This document shows positions 21,201 to 32,165 of a DNA stretch of 64,000 nucleotides, in pieces. The DNA comes from Gavia stellata (Eukaryota; Chordata; Aves; Gaviiformes; Gaviidae). A model generated the notes under the pieces. It saw nothing but the letters and a program-made list of their open reading frames with translations, was not told the DNA's origin and ran no database searches. The position numbers and the translations under genes are program-made. Positions within the stretch are counted from its first letter, which is position 1, and each line of letters opens with the position of its first letter. Location: positions 86,852,451 to 86,916,450 of the forward strand of contig NC_082595.1 in assembly GCF_030936135.1 (NCBI RefSeq), written 5' to 3'.

Positions 21201-24200
21201 CCCTGTACTGTAATAGTACTACTCTTCGTAAATTTATTATAGTAGCTTAGATACATCTAGAATTAATTGCATACTTGCATACCCAGAGAATCACCTGTGT
21301 TCCTCAGCAACACACAACTTGCAGCGAGCCTGAGAGGCCACAGCTAGATGCAGGCCAACTGATTTGTTCCAATTCGATTATTTCTACATAAAAATATTTG
21401 AAGCAGGGGTTTATTGTGCATTAGTAAAAGATTAATACTTGACACAGGTATTCAAGAGGTGACTGGCATGTTAATGTTGATCTACTTTTGTAAACAGAAA
21501 ACTTTTTGGAAAGCAATTGTTAGTTTTTAACTTTTGGCTGCAAAGTAAGATCTGTCATTCATGTTATCTGTGATTGCATGATGTTCCACAGCATTGTAAA
21601 AAGTGCATGGTTTAGGTCTTTGGGAGTTGGGGCAAGAACAGCTAAAAGCTGTTGAAAAGCTTCCGCTGTCACGTGAAATTAAATCCAGGTCTTGATGTTG
21701 TGTCTGTGTGAAGGGAAAAAAAAGTGATTGGGCTATCTCAATATGTATCCTTTAAATGTCCATTTCCTGTTGTTTTTCAAAAGAAGGAAAGCTAAAGATC
21801 AACTAGTAAAGCATCTAACTTTGATAGAGACTTTACAATAAACTGTCCTTAAACGGTGCAAATGGTTGGAAGAATTGGCTGGTTCAGGGAAGTAACAAAA
21901 AGAATGAATATTCAGATAGGAGCCTCAGTCATAGCTTATCAGCTTCTTTGTGTTGTTAATAAGCCGTCATTTCTTGTAGTTTGCATTCCTTGCATACCTC
22001 TTCCTTCAAACAGAATTCTCTTCCATGGAGTTTTAGATTTAGCCTGGAGCCTATTCCTGCTGTCTTACCAGCAAATATAAATAAGTATATTTGTTGATTT
22101 GTTCTTGGGCAGGGGGAAGGGAGCATCAGTGTTTTGAGGAAGGCGTGCTGTGATTAGCTCTAGGTTTAAGTACTTTGGATAGCTGGTCTTGTACAGTGTG
22201 GAAGTGCAGTTTTGGAAGACCAGGTGGATGCAGGCCAGAAGCTGGCATACATTAAGGCTTGTAGGAATATCTGATAGCACCTTATTGCACATAACATGTT
22301 TAATCCTTACAGAGGCTTTTTCGAGAAGCTGTTGCCTGACAACAAAAACTGCAATTAGTCTTATTACACAGCAGGAATTCAAATCTGTTACAACATAGGA
22401 TAGTTAGAAGACTTTGTTAGACTATTTTACCAGATATTTTATTCATATTCATGAGGACTTAATGTAAATTTGAGTCTTGTCTACAGTACAAAACATGCTG
22501 TCAGAGCTCTGGAAAATGGATAAAAGAACTGCTGTACTAATAATTTAGCTAGATGTGGAACCTGATAGACTTCAGGTTTCCAGCCCCATTACTAATCTAT
22601 TTGGCACCACTTGGACATTGGATGAAACCCTGAAGGTGGGATACATCCAGGTGACTAAGCCAGTTGGGGATGAATCTTCTCGTGGTACTGTGTGTTTCTT
22701 TGGTGATGCTGAAATGATCTGTAACACCAAAGTTAAACTTTTGTAACCTCTGTACAATCCTGTTTAATCCTGCACAATGAGGCAAGTGAAGTGCCAACAA
22801 CACTACAAATATGAGTGAGACTCAGACTGTGACATATTTTTTTTTTTAACTGCGAAAATAATTTTCATGAGGGGGGTGGGAAATTAAACTTTTACTATCA
22901 CAACACAAATCTAAGAAAACTCTGCTTTATGAAGGTGCCTTCTTATTTAAGGTTTTTGTTTGCTTTGGTTTTAAGGATTGATATGTATGTTGGAGGAACT
23001 GATGACCTTATGGGCTTCATTTTGATGTTCCCGTTCTTATCAGCTGAAGATAAAGAGAAACAACGTGCTGTTATAGTTCAAAAGGCGACAAGCAGGTATT
23101 TCCCAGCATATGAAAAGGTATGTAGGAGGATCATTTCCTTCCATTGTTCTGGAAGGATAACAATGGGAACACTGAGTATTTTACCGAAAGCAGAAGAAAC
23201 AGAAAGGTGTCAGCGCAGTACTTTAAACCAGGACATCATACTGTCTCCAGGCTGGAGAGATGAGAGGGAGGTCAGAGCAGTACGAAACAAGTTGGGGTGG
23301 GTTAAATGCAGAAATTCCTAAGTGAGATTTCATGGTCTGAGCAGCATCAACATTCAGACTGAAGGGTCCAACTATCTGGCAGAAATAGCTGCTTTTCTGT
23401 TTTAAAGACTAAAGGGAAGACAATTTCCCACTTAAATACTATCATCTCTCCTATAGATGGCTGCCAGAGTTTATTCTGCCTTAGATTCCACTTGTTGTGT
23501 CCTAGCCCCAGTGCTTTAGGTTGATCACCTCTCTTTTACATTCTCTATTTTCCCATTGAAGCTGTAACTACATACAGAAAAAATCAAGATTTATTAGGCT
23601 GGAAAGGAGTGAATACCAAGGAGGTTTCTAACCCTGTAGTCCAGTACGTGGCATTACCTATGGCTATAGGAAGGAAGGATGGCTAAGAGAAACCCTGGGA
23701 TTCTAGATTGCCGCTGTAAGGACTGCTCATAGATATCCTGTAAAATGATCAGTGGCTGCAGGCACTGGGCCCACATCCCCCACACTAGTAGTATCCCTAG
23801 TTGCATGGGAGAGAAAGGTGAAAAGAAGAGGAGGCAGTAAGTATTGTCAAAGAAGGTGTGCCTGTGTGTTTTGAAAATATCAACCCCAGCTGGCTATCCA
23901 CATCTTAAGGTTTTCACTTACGACACTTCTAGGTTTTGAAAGACCATGGGCAGGACTTTCTTGTTGGCAACAATTTTAGCTGGGCAGATGTTCATCTTCT
24001 TGAAGCCATTTTAATGGTAGAAGAGAAGAAGTCGGACGTGCTCTCAGGCTTTCCTCAGTTACAGGTACCTTACAGTAACAATACACTCATATGGCTGGAA
24101 AGGTGATAAATGATATTTCAAAGTCTGTTGTGTGTAGATAATTCTACAAAACAAGAGCATTTGTCCCTCCTCTTTCACTGTAGTCTCGCTCTTCTTGCTT

Positions 24201-25404
24201 TAGGAAGAACCTCATAATATGTTTCATCCAGAGAATCTATTATTTTCTGGAGTAATCCCTGTATAGATCTGAAGAAATCCACCCTCCCTTTTTTTTTTTT
24301 CCCCCTCCCCTCACCAATTCTGTGATATCTTTAAGCAGAAGATATTTTCTGTATCACTAGAAGTGATTTGAGTAAAGTACACATCCGAAACCACAGATAA
24401 CTGTTTCCACTTCATCCCATATCAATACAAGACAGAGGGCTGTTTTATTACTGTTTAAAATATCTAGGTTGGGGTGAGGAGGAGTAAAATTCATCCATGG
24501 TTAAACTATTTCTTCTCTTGCCTCCACATACAACTTGTTAAAGGATGTTACACAAGTCAGTAAAATTGTTTTTTCTTGTGTTACTTTCTGTTTTTTGAAT
24601 GCCATGTACTTACTATTTACCTTTTAGGCATTTAAAGCAAGGATAAGCAGCATCCCCACAATCAAGAAATTTCTAGAGCCAGGAAGCCAGAGGAAACCTG
24701 TTCCTGATGATAAATACGTGGAGACTGTGAGGAGAGTTCTCCGCATGTATTATGACATAAAAGCGAATTAGTGTGCCTGGCTAAAACAACAGCTGTGCTT
24801 GGTTTAAGAGAACTGTCAGATTGTATGTGTACAATTATACTGCAGAGAGAGGTAAAGGGGTGTTCAAAAGGAGTTTCAATGGGCAGTATCTCATGTTCTC
24901 CCATATAAAATACAGTAGGCAGGTATCTTTTATAACACTTTACTACTAGCCTATTTTTTTCCTTCGTTCTTCGTGATATTTTTCTGGTAATTTTAAGCAA
25001 GTGAAATGGCAGCAAGCATGCTGTCTTCCTGGAGACTTTTTGGAAGAGTGAAAAGGAAAGAAATGTGAACTGCTGACTGACAGCTTCAGCATGTTCTGCT
25101 ACTTCTAAGGATTTTCTTCCGAGATCCAGGTTGGATTTTTGTATGATGATTGCTTCCAGTTCAGGCCTTTATTGTTTTTAATATCACTGTAGGCAAATGA
25201 AATAAGTGTTTTTTAAAGAAAATAGGAGGGAGGTGTTTCTCTTGCCACTTCTGTTGGACATCGGTGACTTGTCTGAAATACCAGCATTGTGCCTTTATAA
25301 CTAAGCTGCACCTTTATTACTGAATTAGGAAACAAATCAATTGCCAAATGGCATTTTTGTGTAACTAACTGCTCTATCTAGAGGATCTGTTCTAATCAAA
25401 TAAA
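18292..25404 (+). CDS. GSTA3: Alpha-class glutathione S-transferase, GSTA3-like, complete
   Basis: A cytosolic enzyme joining glutathione to electrophiles. Coding joins are 18305-18391, 20252-20303, 21072-21204, 22976-23117, 23933-24064 and 24628-24771. They sum to 690 bp, 229 residues, all in phase, with no stop. Residues visible: catalytic Tyr9 (in LYYFDGRG), glutathione-site Q54-V55 and Q67-T68 (in MVQTRAIL), Tyr212, and the alpha C-terminal helix ([12 protein letters not shown]). The usual Arg15 is Lys. By memory it is closest to chicken GSTA3 (CL3), also 229 aa with Lys15. The ATG follows a short 5'UTR in exon 2. Probable promoter: the CpG island near 15.6 kb. The ortholog name is inferred. 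The alpha-class assignment is certain. Confidence 0.93.
18305..18391 (+). CDS. GSTA3: GSTA3-like coding exon 2 (start codon)
   Basis: 87 bp, 29 codons, starting [15 protein letters not shown] and ending AAAGVE. Exon begins at 18292 with 13 bases of 5'UTR. The donor is GTTTGT, as in the copy at 61.9 kb (GTTTGC). Confidence 0.95.
18392..20251 (+). other. GSTA3-like intron
   Basis: AT-rich with poly-T and poly-A runs near 18991 and 19245. No element recognised. Confidence 0.7.
20252..20303 (+). CDS. GSTA3: GSTA3-like coding exon 3
   Basis: 52 bp: [17 protein letters not shown] plus one base. The 52-bp size and phase are fixed in the family. Donor GTGAGT. Confidence 0.95.
20465..20505 (-). repeat. 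C-rich tract, possible G-quadruplex on minus strand
   Basis: Consecutive C runs of 4-9 separated by single A or G bases. The complement carries at least five G runs of four or more. Confidence 0.8.
20506..21071 (+). other. GSTA3-like intron, remainder
   Basis: No recognisable feature. Ends in CTTTCCCTTAG. Confidence 0.7.
21072..21204 (+). CDS. GSTA3: GSTA3-like coding exon 4 (glutathione site)
   Basis: 133 bp encoding [20 protein letters not shown], then [19 protein letters not shown]. It must end two bases into the Leu codon, at the unusual donor GTACTG, to give ALIDMY with exon 5. The first codon is Gly (GGT), where the 48.9-kb copy has Asp. Confidence 0.92.
21205..22975 (+). other. GSTA3-like intron
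   Basis: Holds a 63-codon sense frame at 22555-22746 that I cannot identify. Otherwise nothing recognisable. Confidence 0.6.
22976..23117 (+). CDS. GSTA3: GSTA3-like coding exon 5
   Basis: 142 bp encoding [25 protein letters not shown] and [11 protein letters not shown]. The [10 protein letters not shown] block marks the GSTA3-like type. Donor GTATGT. Confidence 0.95.
23118..23932 (+). other. GSTA3-like intron
   Basis: Nothing recognised. Confidence 0.7.
23933..24064 (+). CDS. GSTA3: GSTA3-like coding exon 6
   Basis: 132 bp, 44 codons: [20 protein letters not shown], then [15 protein letters not shown] and GFPQLQ. Includes the helix-6 N-capping/hydrophobic staple region (SWADVHLLE) typical of GSTs. 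Donor GTACCT. Confidence 0.95.
24065..24627 (+). other. GSTA3-like intron
   Basis: A pyrimidine tract near 24290-24315. No other recognisable feature. Confidence 0.7.
24628..24771 (+). CDS. GSTA3: GSTA3-like terminal coding exon 7
   Basis: 144 bp: [20 protein letters not shown], then [26 protein letters not shown] and TAG at 24769-24771. Confidence 0.95.
   Translation, partial: AFKARISSIPTIKKFLEPGSQRKPVPDDKYVETVRRVLRMYYDIKAN
25399..25404 (+). terminator. GSTA3: Poly(A) signal of the GSTA3-like gene
   Basis: AATAAA about 630 bases after the stop, followed by a GT-rich stretch (CATGTTGTCATCTTGTGTC). The 3'UTR is 24772 to about 25420. Confidence 0.8.
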
Positions 25405-25420
25405 CTTTTTATTTTCATGT

Positions 25421-26261
25421 TGTCATCTTGTGTCATGAATGAAAGTTGGGGCTTGCAAACTTCATTTTTACTTTTCCTGGAGGATAAATTCTTTATACTT
25501 GATATGAAGAGGATCCTTGTTAACCTGTATGTCTCGCGCAAAGGTATTTCATTTGCAGTTATAAACCAGAGCTGGGAGATGTGAAGGAGAGGTAGTAAAC
25601 CAGCACACAAACCTGATATAGTGCCTATCTAAGGTCTAATACCTGCCAAACACAAAATATTATTTCTTTTCCTCTTTTTTTTTTTTTTTTAAAATCATCT
25701 ACGGTTTCAGCAGATGAGTTGACAAATCAATTTCAAATGTTTTTAATTACTTCAATAAACGGCACTTATGCTTTGAAAAGCTGCACTATAGGATGTTATC
25801 TTGGGGTTTCATATCTGTTATTTATAGTTCTATATTAACGATATAGTTTACAAGAAAAGACTTGTGCTCAATCCCTAATGGCATTGTTTAATTCCTGTGT
25901 TAGCTATGGGTTGAGAAATAAGATGCTGCTTGACCTTGGAATGCAGTGAGTACACTCGTCTAATATTAGATGAATGAGTTGCCCACTTGAGAGCTCATCA
26001 ATCTGCCCAGCTTCATCATGACTGAATTTCTCAGCACTACGAATGCTTTTCCCTCATTGCCAGGAGTAGAAGGTCTATACTGACCTACGCTGGCTTATCT
26101 ATCACCTGCCTTCTTAATGTCAATTGCAATTACAGTTTAGTCCTTGATTTAATCTCAGGTTGGTTTAATAATAAAGTTTGGAAAACCCTGTAGTTGTTGA
26201 TCTTAATTCCTTTGCTAAGTGAACTCTTTGTGCAGAATATGAGGCAAGTTGTGGTGTAATT
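25421..26261. other. Intergenic, AT-rich
   Basis: A T-run with adjacent A's near 25670-25695. Nothing else recognised. Confidence 0.7.
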
Positions 26262-26395
26262 GGGTATTTGGGCCGGTCTTATTTAATATCTTTATCAATT
26301 ATCTGGAAAAGGAGATTGAGTGCACCCTCAGTAAGTTTGCAGACAACACCAAGTCGGGCGGGTGTGTTGATCTGCTCGAGGGTAGGAAGGGTCTG

Positions 26396-27609
26396 TGTGG
26401 AATAATTGCTGGAGGTAATTTAGGAATTAAATTTATATTAAAGGTACAGCATTGAAGAAATCTTCAGGGTGGAGTGTGGCGAATATGCGAGGAATCCATC
26501 CCACAGAAGTTCCCTAGGCAACCTTAGATGTTGGCAACACCAGGGGAGCTTGGCGTGCTGACTCTAAGAGAAACTACACAGAGGGTGGAGCGGAGTGAAG
26601 ACACCGCAGCCAGGCTCTGTGATAAGACGGGATCTGGAAGGTACTATGGAACTGACAAGCTGCATATTTACCACCCTAAGCCAACAGTCTGTCATTTTAT
26701 GACAAAATACTATCCTTTGGGTGAACTTTGCTCATTATAATCTCATTATAATACCAGAAAACACATCTCCATCCCAAAGCTACCCACCTCCAAGGTGCGA
26801 CCACCCCTCACTGAGCTTGCGCTCTGAATTTTTCTTAGTCTATACCTTTAAAAGAGAACGAGAAACTTTTACACCAATTACAATAGAGGTATGTATGACT
26901 AGAGTCACTCAAGCTCCACCTGTAAGGACAAATAATATAAAATGGCTTAAGAGAGGAGGGATGCCAGGGAAGATACCATCGCAGACCACCTTTGATACCT
27001 GGGATCAGTCGACGGGCTGAGCCTCTCTTCCCCTCCACAGGGACGCCTTTGGGTAAGATTCGAACACTTGGTTATACCGAGTGCTTCCCCGTGAAACTTA
27101 GAAATCTCTATAGAGTTGCTTTATAACTTAACGCGTTTGTAGCCAGGCTATATTACTCACATTCTTGGTATTTGCACATGCTTTGCAAGCAGTAATTTTA
27201 TCACCGGCAATCCAAAAGAACTTGTGTATCTGTTGCTTCAATAAACTGCACTATTCACTAATCTAGCCGTGAGAGTTCTCATTGAACGCCACCAAATCCC
27301 TTAAGTGTGGCCGTGCTAGTTCATGGAACGCGACTAGACTGAAAGTGTGCAGTGTTATGAGTGTATCCGTAATCGTGAGAGTTCAATACATTGAATGCGA
27401 CCGGACTTGTAACATCCTGATGGTGTTACGAGTGTATCCGTAATTGTGAGAGTTCAATACATTGAACGTGACCGGACTTGTAACACAGAAAAATTGGGCA
27501 TCACTCAGAATCTAAGCCTAGCCGCCCCCAGCCCCTCTGATATCTGAGGACAAGCTGGAACGCAAGGGGGTTCATTTTCTGCCAAATTGCCTTGCCCTTT
27601 AACGTGACA
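26396..27609 (+). mobile_element. Solo LTR (1,214 bp) inside CR1
   Basis: Begins TGTGGAATAA and ends AACGTGACA, flanked on both sides by the 6-bp duplication GGTCTG (26390-26395 and 27610-27615). A TATA box (TATAAAAT, 26936-26943) and AATAAA (27239-27244) place U3, R and U5 on the plus strand. There is no internal retroviral sequence, so this is a solo LTR left by LTR-LTR recombination. A 6-bp duplication is typical of alpha/betaretrovirus-like elements. The family is not identified. Confidence 0.9.
27352..27487 (+). repeat. 71-bp tandem repeat in the LTR
   Basis: Unit 27352-27422 is followed by 27423-27487. They share GAGTGTATCCGTAAT, GTGAGAGTTCAATACATTGA and GACCGGACTTGTAACA. Weaker related units (GAGAGTTCTCATTGAACGC, GCTAGTTCATGGAACGCGAC) precede them from about 27267. 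Confidence 0.88.
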
Positions 27610-28431
27610 GGTCTGCAGAGGGATCTGGACAGGCTGGATCGATGGGCCCAGGCCAACTGTATGAGGTTCAACAAGGCCAAGTGCCGGGTCCTGCACTTGG
27701 GTCACAACAACCCCAGACAACGCTACAGGCTTGGGGACGAGTGGCTGGAAAGCTGCCCCGCAGAAAAGGACCTGGGGGTGTTGATTGACAGCCGGCTGAA
27801 GATGAGCCAGCAGTGTGCCCAGGTGGCCAAGAAGGCCAAGATCATCCTGGCCTGTGTCAGAAATAGTGTGGCCAGCAGGAGTAGGGAAGTGATCGTGTCC
27901 CTGTACTCGGCTCTGGTGAGGCCGCACCTCGAATCCTGTGTTCAGTTTTGGGCCCCTCACTACAAGAAGGACATTGAGGTGCTGGAGCGTGTCCAGAGAA
28001 GGGCGACGAAGCTGGTGAGGGGTCTGGAGCACAAGTCTTATGAGGAGCGGCTGAGGGAACTGGGATTGTTTAGCCTGGAGCAGAGGAGGCTGAGGGGAGA
28101 CCTTATTGCTCCCTACAAGTACCTGAAAGGGGGTTGCAGAGAGGTGGGTGTTGGTCTCTTCTCCCAAGTGACTAGTGATAGGACAAGAGGAAACGTCCTC
28201 AAGTTGTGCCAGGGGAGGTTTAGATTGGATATTAGGAAAAACTTCTTCACTGAAAGGGTTGTCAGGCATTGGAACAGGCTGCCCAGGGAGGTGGTTGAGT
28301 CACCATCCCTGGAGGTATTTGTGTAGATGAGGCGCTTAGGGACATGGTTTAGTGGTGGACTTAGCAGGGTTAGCTTAGTGGTTGGACTCGATGATCTTAA
28401 AGGTCTTTCCCAACCTAAATGATTCTATGAA

Positions 28432-30908
28432 TGCTGTTCAAGCAAATGTTCCACAAGCAAAGATGCAGAAGATATAGGAGATTACTGTCTGCCAGTAGTT
28501 GCCCGTGATAAGCCTAACAGCTGATGGTCATGCCTTTTAGTAAATAGGGTGGCACAGTAGCAATGAATGTGAATAGAAGAACAGTTGATACTGAAACCTT
28601 GACATCAGCACTGTATGTGTTTGGGGACAGGGTTACTTCATCCTAGGTCAAGAGTGGTTGTGTGGACTGAATGTCCCTTAGACTGCATTGGGTGCAGTCT
28701 TGGAGCAATTCTTTCAGTTTAATTTCATCCAGAAAGAATCCAGTTTGTAGACTCCAAGATCACACTGTGATGGGAACCAAAGCACAATTAAATTCATTCT
28801 AAAAACATACTCCTTTTCCAGACCACTAATGTAGACATACCCTGTAATGCTCTGGGTCTGGCCCAACTGATGGGTCATTTCCTGGTATTTCAGTAAATCA
28901 TTGATAAGAACTTGTATTCTGTTTGGTTATTTTTTATTTATCTTCTTGATTTGGTTTGAGATGAAGACACCTAAATGTGTTTATATATGAGCTAGTGTGT
29001 ACTTCTTCATAGAACATCTACAACCATTTTTGCTTATGCTATCATCACAGGGCTACATGGTGTGACAGTGTTGTGGGTTAACCCTGTCTTAAGGATGTAG
29101 CATTTCTTATTGGGCCATTCCCACACAGATTCATCAGTTTAATTTCTAGCCTGTACAGAGTGACAGGTCTATAGACCATTATCATAATCTTCCAAATTCT
29201 GGGCAAACTAGGGAGGAAATCAGCTTAGATCTAAGTCTTTTGTAAAAAATCCCCATATTGAGTACCCTTGAGTCCTGGTACAGCTCTCTAGGTGGTAATT
29301 ATTTAGGTCTTTAGCTGACTTTGGTAATGCTTTTAAGACACATCAGAGCACTTCAGTTCTGCTACCAGCCTTCAAGACAGTAGTAAGCAAAGAAGATATA
29401 CAGATGTTTGTTGCTGTTTCTCCTATGTCTCTCGATATTGGTAGCCCAGTAATTCCTGTCTCAAAATCAGTTAAGAATGCATGATAACCCCAGGAGTAGT
29501 TTCACTCTTAACTATCCCAAAGCACTTACTTAGGTGTTAGACAGGCAGTTTTGATGTATTTTCCAAGAAGGACTTGGGTTTGTCTTCAACCCTTGCTCTG
29601 GTAAGACCTATTTATGTACAAATCAGCTTGCAGCATCATTCTGATAGCCAGGCAAAAGCTATGCTTAGTGGGAGTAAGGGCTGTGGTCCTACACAACCTG
29701 TTTTGGTTTAAAACACTCGCTGTCAATGGAATTCCTAGTTCATTCCCATTGAAAGCACTGGGAAAATTCTCACAGATTTAATAGTGAGTCCAGGCTATAG
29801 GCTTTAGTACAAGTTACGGTTTCTGGTGACCGTTTGGGATCTTTATAGATTGCTCTGCATTGTGTGTGTGCTTATATTTTGGTAGGTTGCACTTAATTCC
29901 AATGGAACTTTAGTATTTGGGTGAGTACCTCTGAAGGTGCAAAAGAAGTGCCAGCTATTCATAGGGATTTTGCAGATCTCCTGCGTGCTTCTTGTGGCAC
30001 TTCTTCATACTTGAGTATAGCAACATTAACCAAAAAAAAAGCAAGATGCCAAATTCAGGCAAGACTAGTCAGACCAACTGACTGGAGGGTTCCTAACACT
30101 GCTTACAGCAGCCATTTGACAGACTTTTCTATGTTTAGTAGAGAGATACAAAATCCCCCGCAAGGGCTATACTTTATTTCTGATGTCTTTACTGTGTAGA
30201 CTATCCATAGCGAATAGTTCAGGCTGTGGCTTTACAGCCAACTCTCTCACCAAAAAAGACAGGCCTCCCTTGGCTACTCCATCTCCTTCCCTGTTTTTCT
30301 TGTCTTACTATTCACAACATAAGCTGAACCAGTTGAAAACTCTAGACTTTTTATTTTAAGGGTGATTTTTTACTGGCTCAGACAATTAATCACAAATTCA
30401 GCTAGATTGCTGGTGCCAGCACAAGTTAGGCAGTAAGAACAAGTGGCTGCGAGCCACAGAGGAGGTATGACCACTTTCTTAATTGGACTCTTTTCAGTTG
30501 TATAGATCAGCTTAAGCATTTATAAAACTACTGCCAAAATGTACTGGATACAGGAGTACAGCAATTAACATAGTCTTACAAAATAACTTTTTGTAAGTGA
30601 TTTTCACTTAGTGAATCATTTTCCTGATCTCTGAGAGGATCATCACTATGTTTCCCATACAATGCAGTTATCACTGTTGCTGTACTTAGGCACAGAAATG
30701 CATAATTTAAAAATATATATATTTTAAGGTAAGAATTTTTTGGTTTTACCTCTGTAACAATCACCTTTAAACACTTAAAAGTCTTTGTTCTTGGCCCGTG
30801 TTTAACAGCATGCAGTATCTTTATCCCAGTCTTTAGTGCCATGGGAAGGGTGGCTGCAGCCTGAGGTCATCTTTCCTGACACGCTCACTTACCTTGTTCC
30901 CTTTCCAG
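28432..30908. other. Intergenic between CR1 and GSTA pseudogene
   Basis: No gene or clear repeat. I looked for an exon-2 relic of the pseudogene here and found none. Confidence 0.6.
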
Positions 30909-30960
30909 TTCGAAGGATAATTTCTGGAAAGCAGAGACCTCTCTAGGAAGTTACTGCAAG
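30909..30960 (+). pseudogene. GSTA pseudogene exon 3
   Basis: 52 bp between CTTTCCAG and GTAAGT, aligned over its whole length with the intact exons 3. The fourth codon is TAA. Confidence 0.9.
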
Positions 30961-31141
30961 GTAAGTTGCTTGACAGTCTTGAATGACTTCTACCAGATTT
31001 TGTTACCTTGTGTACTACCATGCAAACCAGTCTCCAGTCTTCTCAGCCTGAGGGAATATTAGCTCAAAATGATCAAAAGAGGGTGCATTTAGTGCTTAGG
31101 CTCAGGCTGCCAGCTGCCACATTTTTCCGTCTATCACTAGT

Positions 31142-31948
31142 TGTGGTGGGGTGACCTTGGCTGGCTGCCAGATGCCCACCCAGCCACTCTCTCACTGCCC
31201 CTCCTCAACAGGGCAGGAAGAGAAAATAAGATAAAAAAGCTTGAGATAAAAACAGGGAGATCATTTACCATTTACCATCATAGGCAAAATAGCCTTGATT
31301 TGGGAGAAATTAATTTATTGCCAATTAATATAGAGTTGGATGGTGACAAAGGCAAAAACTTAAACACCTTCCTCCCACTGCTCTTCTTCCAAGGCTAAAC
31401 TTCCCTCCTTCATTCCCGACTCCTCTACCCGTCTCTCCCCAAAATACTTCGCCGTGCAGTGTTTTGCCCTTTCTTAAATACATTTCCCCCAGGGTGCCAC
31501 CACCGTGGCTGCGGGGCTCAGCCGTGCCCTGCCGTGGGTCGGCTGGAGCCGTCTGGAACCAGAGGCTGCCCTGCAGCCCCCACTGGGTGCCTACACCCCA
31601 GGCATCAGTATCTGGTTTGATGTGGTACAAATAAGCTTGCTCCTCGGCTGGTTTCCAAGCGGGCCGTGGGGAATTTTGGGACCTGCTGGTGGCCTTGGAG
31701 CTAGCACTTGTGTGCGCTGGCCGCTGCTTTGAGGTTGAAGAGGGCAAAGTTTGCACTTCAGAGGAGGTGTGGAGGAGCTGACATCAGGTCCCCACCTGGG
31801 CACTGCTGGTGCAGAGGAGCCCTCGGCGGGCTGCCGGGAGGCTGCACTCAGCACCCAAAATTCGGAGTTGCTTTAAACCCCAATCCTGCTCCTAGGAAGG
31901 GCTCTTCCATATCCTATTTGCTGCCAGGGGAAATTTCAGCTGTAGGCA
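31142..31948 (-). mobile_element. Solo LTR (807 bp) in GSTA pseudogene
   Basis: Begins TGTGGTGGGG and ends GCTGTAGGCA, flanked by the 6-bp duplication ACTAGT (31136-31141 and 31949-31954). The minus orientation is favoured: TATTTAAG at 31473-31480 and AATAAA at 31314-31319 on that strand have the usual order. The sequence type (GACCTTGGCTGGCTGCCAGATG) is one I recall as a common avian ERV LTR. No internal region is present. Confidence 0.85.
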
Positions 31949-32036
31949 ACTAGTAGGCATGTCTCTCAGCTCCATTTCAACAATGCAAGAGCTGTGGGCA
32001 TTGAATTAGACTGACGTTACTTGTTTCTGTCCCCAG

Positions 32037-32165
32037 ATGGAGCACTGCTCTTTCAGCAAGTGCCCATGGTGGGACTGGTGGGATGAAGATGGTGCAGCCC
32101 AGAGCCGTCCTCAGCCATACAGCCCGAAAAGTACCTCTATGGGAAGGACCTGAAGGACAGAGCCT
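32037..32165 (+). pseudogene. GSTA pseudogene exon 4
   Basis: Preceded by TGTCCCCAG. It keeps CTTTCAGCAAGTGCCCATGG and GGGATGAAGATGGTGCAG but has a 1-bp loss between them and more indels near AGCCATACAGCC. Confidence 0.9.

Larger units (their letters stand above)
26262..28431 (+). mobile_element. CR1 LINE, 5' truncated, split by a solo LTR
   Basis: Two collinear pieces, 26262-26395 and 27610-28431, about 955 bp together. The left piece encodes the reverse-transcriptase end ([15 protein letters not shown]). The right one runs from [14 protein letters not shown] through [10 protein letters not shown] and [14 protein letters not shown] to [14 protein letters not shown]. Then comes the 3' tail with TTGGACTCGATGATCTT and GATTCTATGA. 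Both pieces are open in the same frame at the break, so the CR1 is relatively young and was entered by the LTR later. Antisense open frames here (27505-28269) are shadows. Confidence 0.94.

Noticed and set aside
27505-28269. 254-codon minus-strand frame
   Set aside because: Antisense of CR1 ORF2. The plus frame carries the known CR1 motifs.
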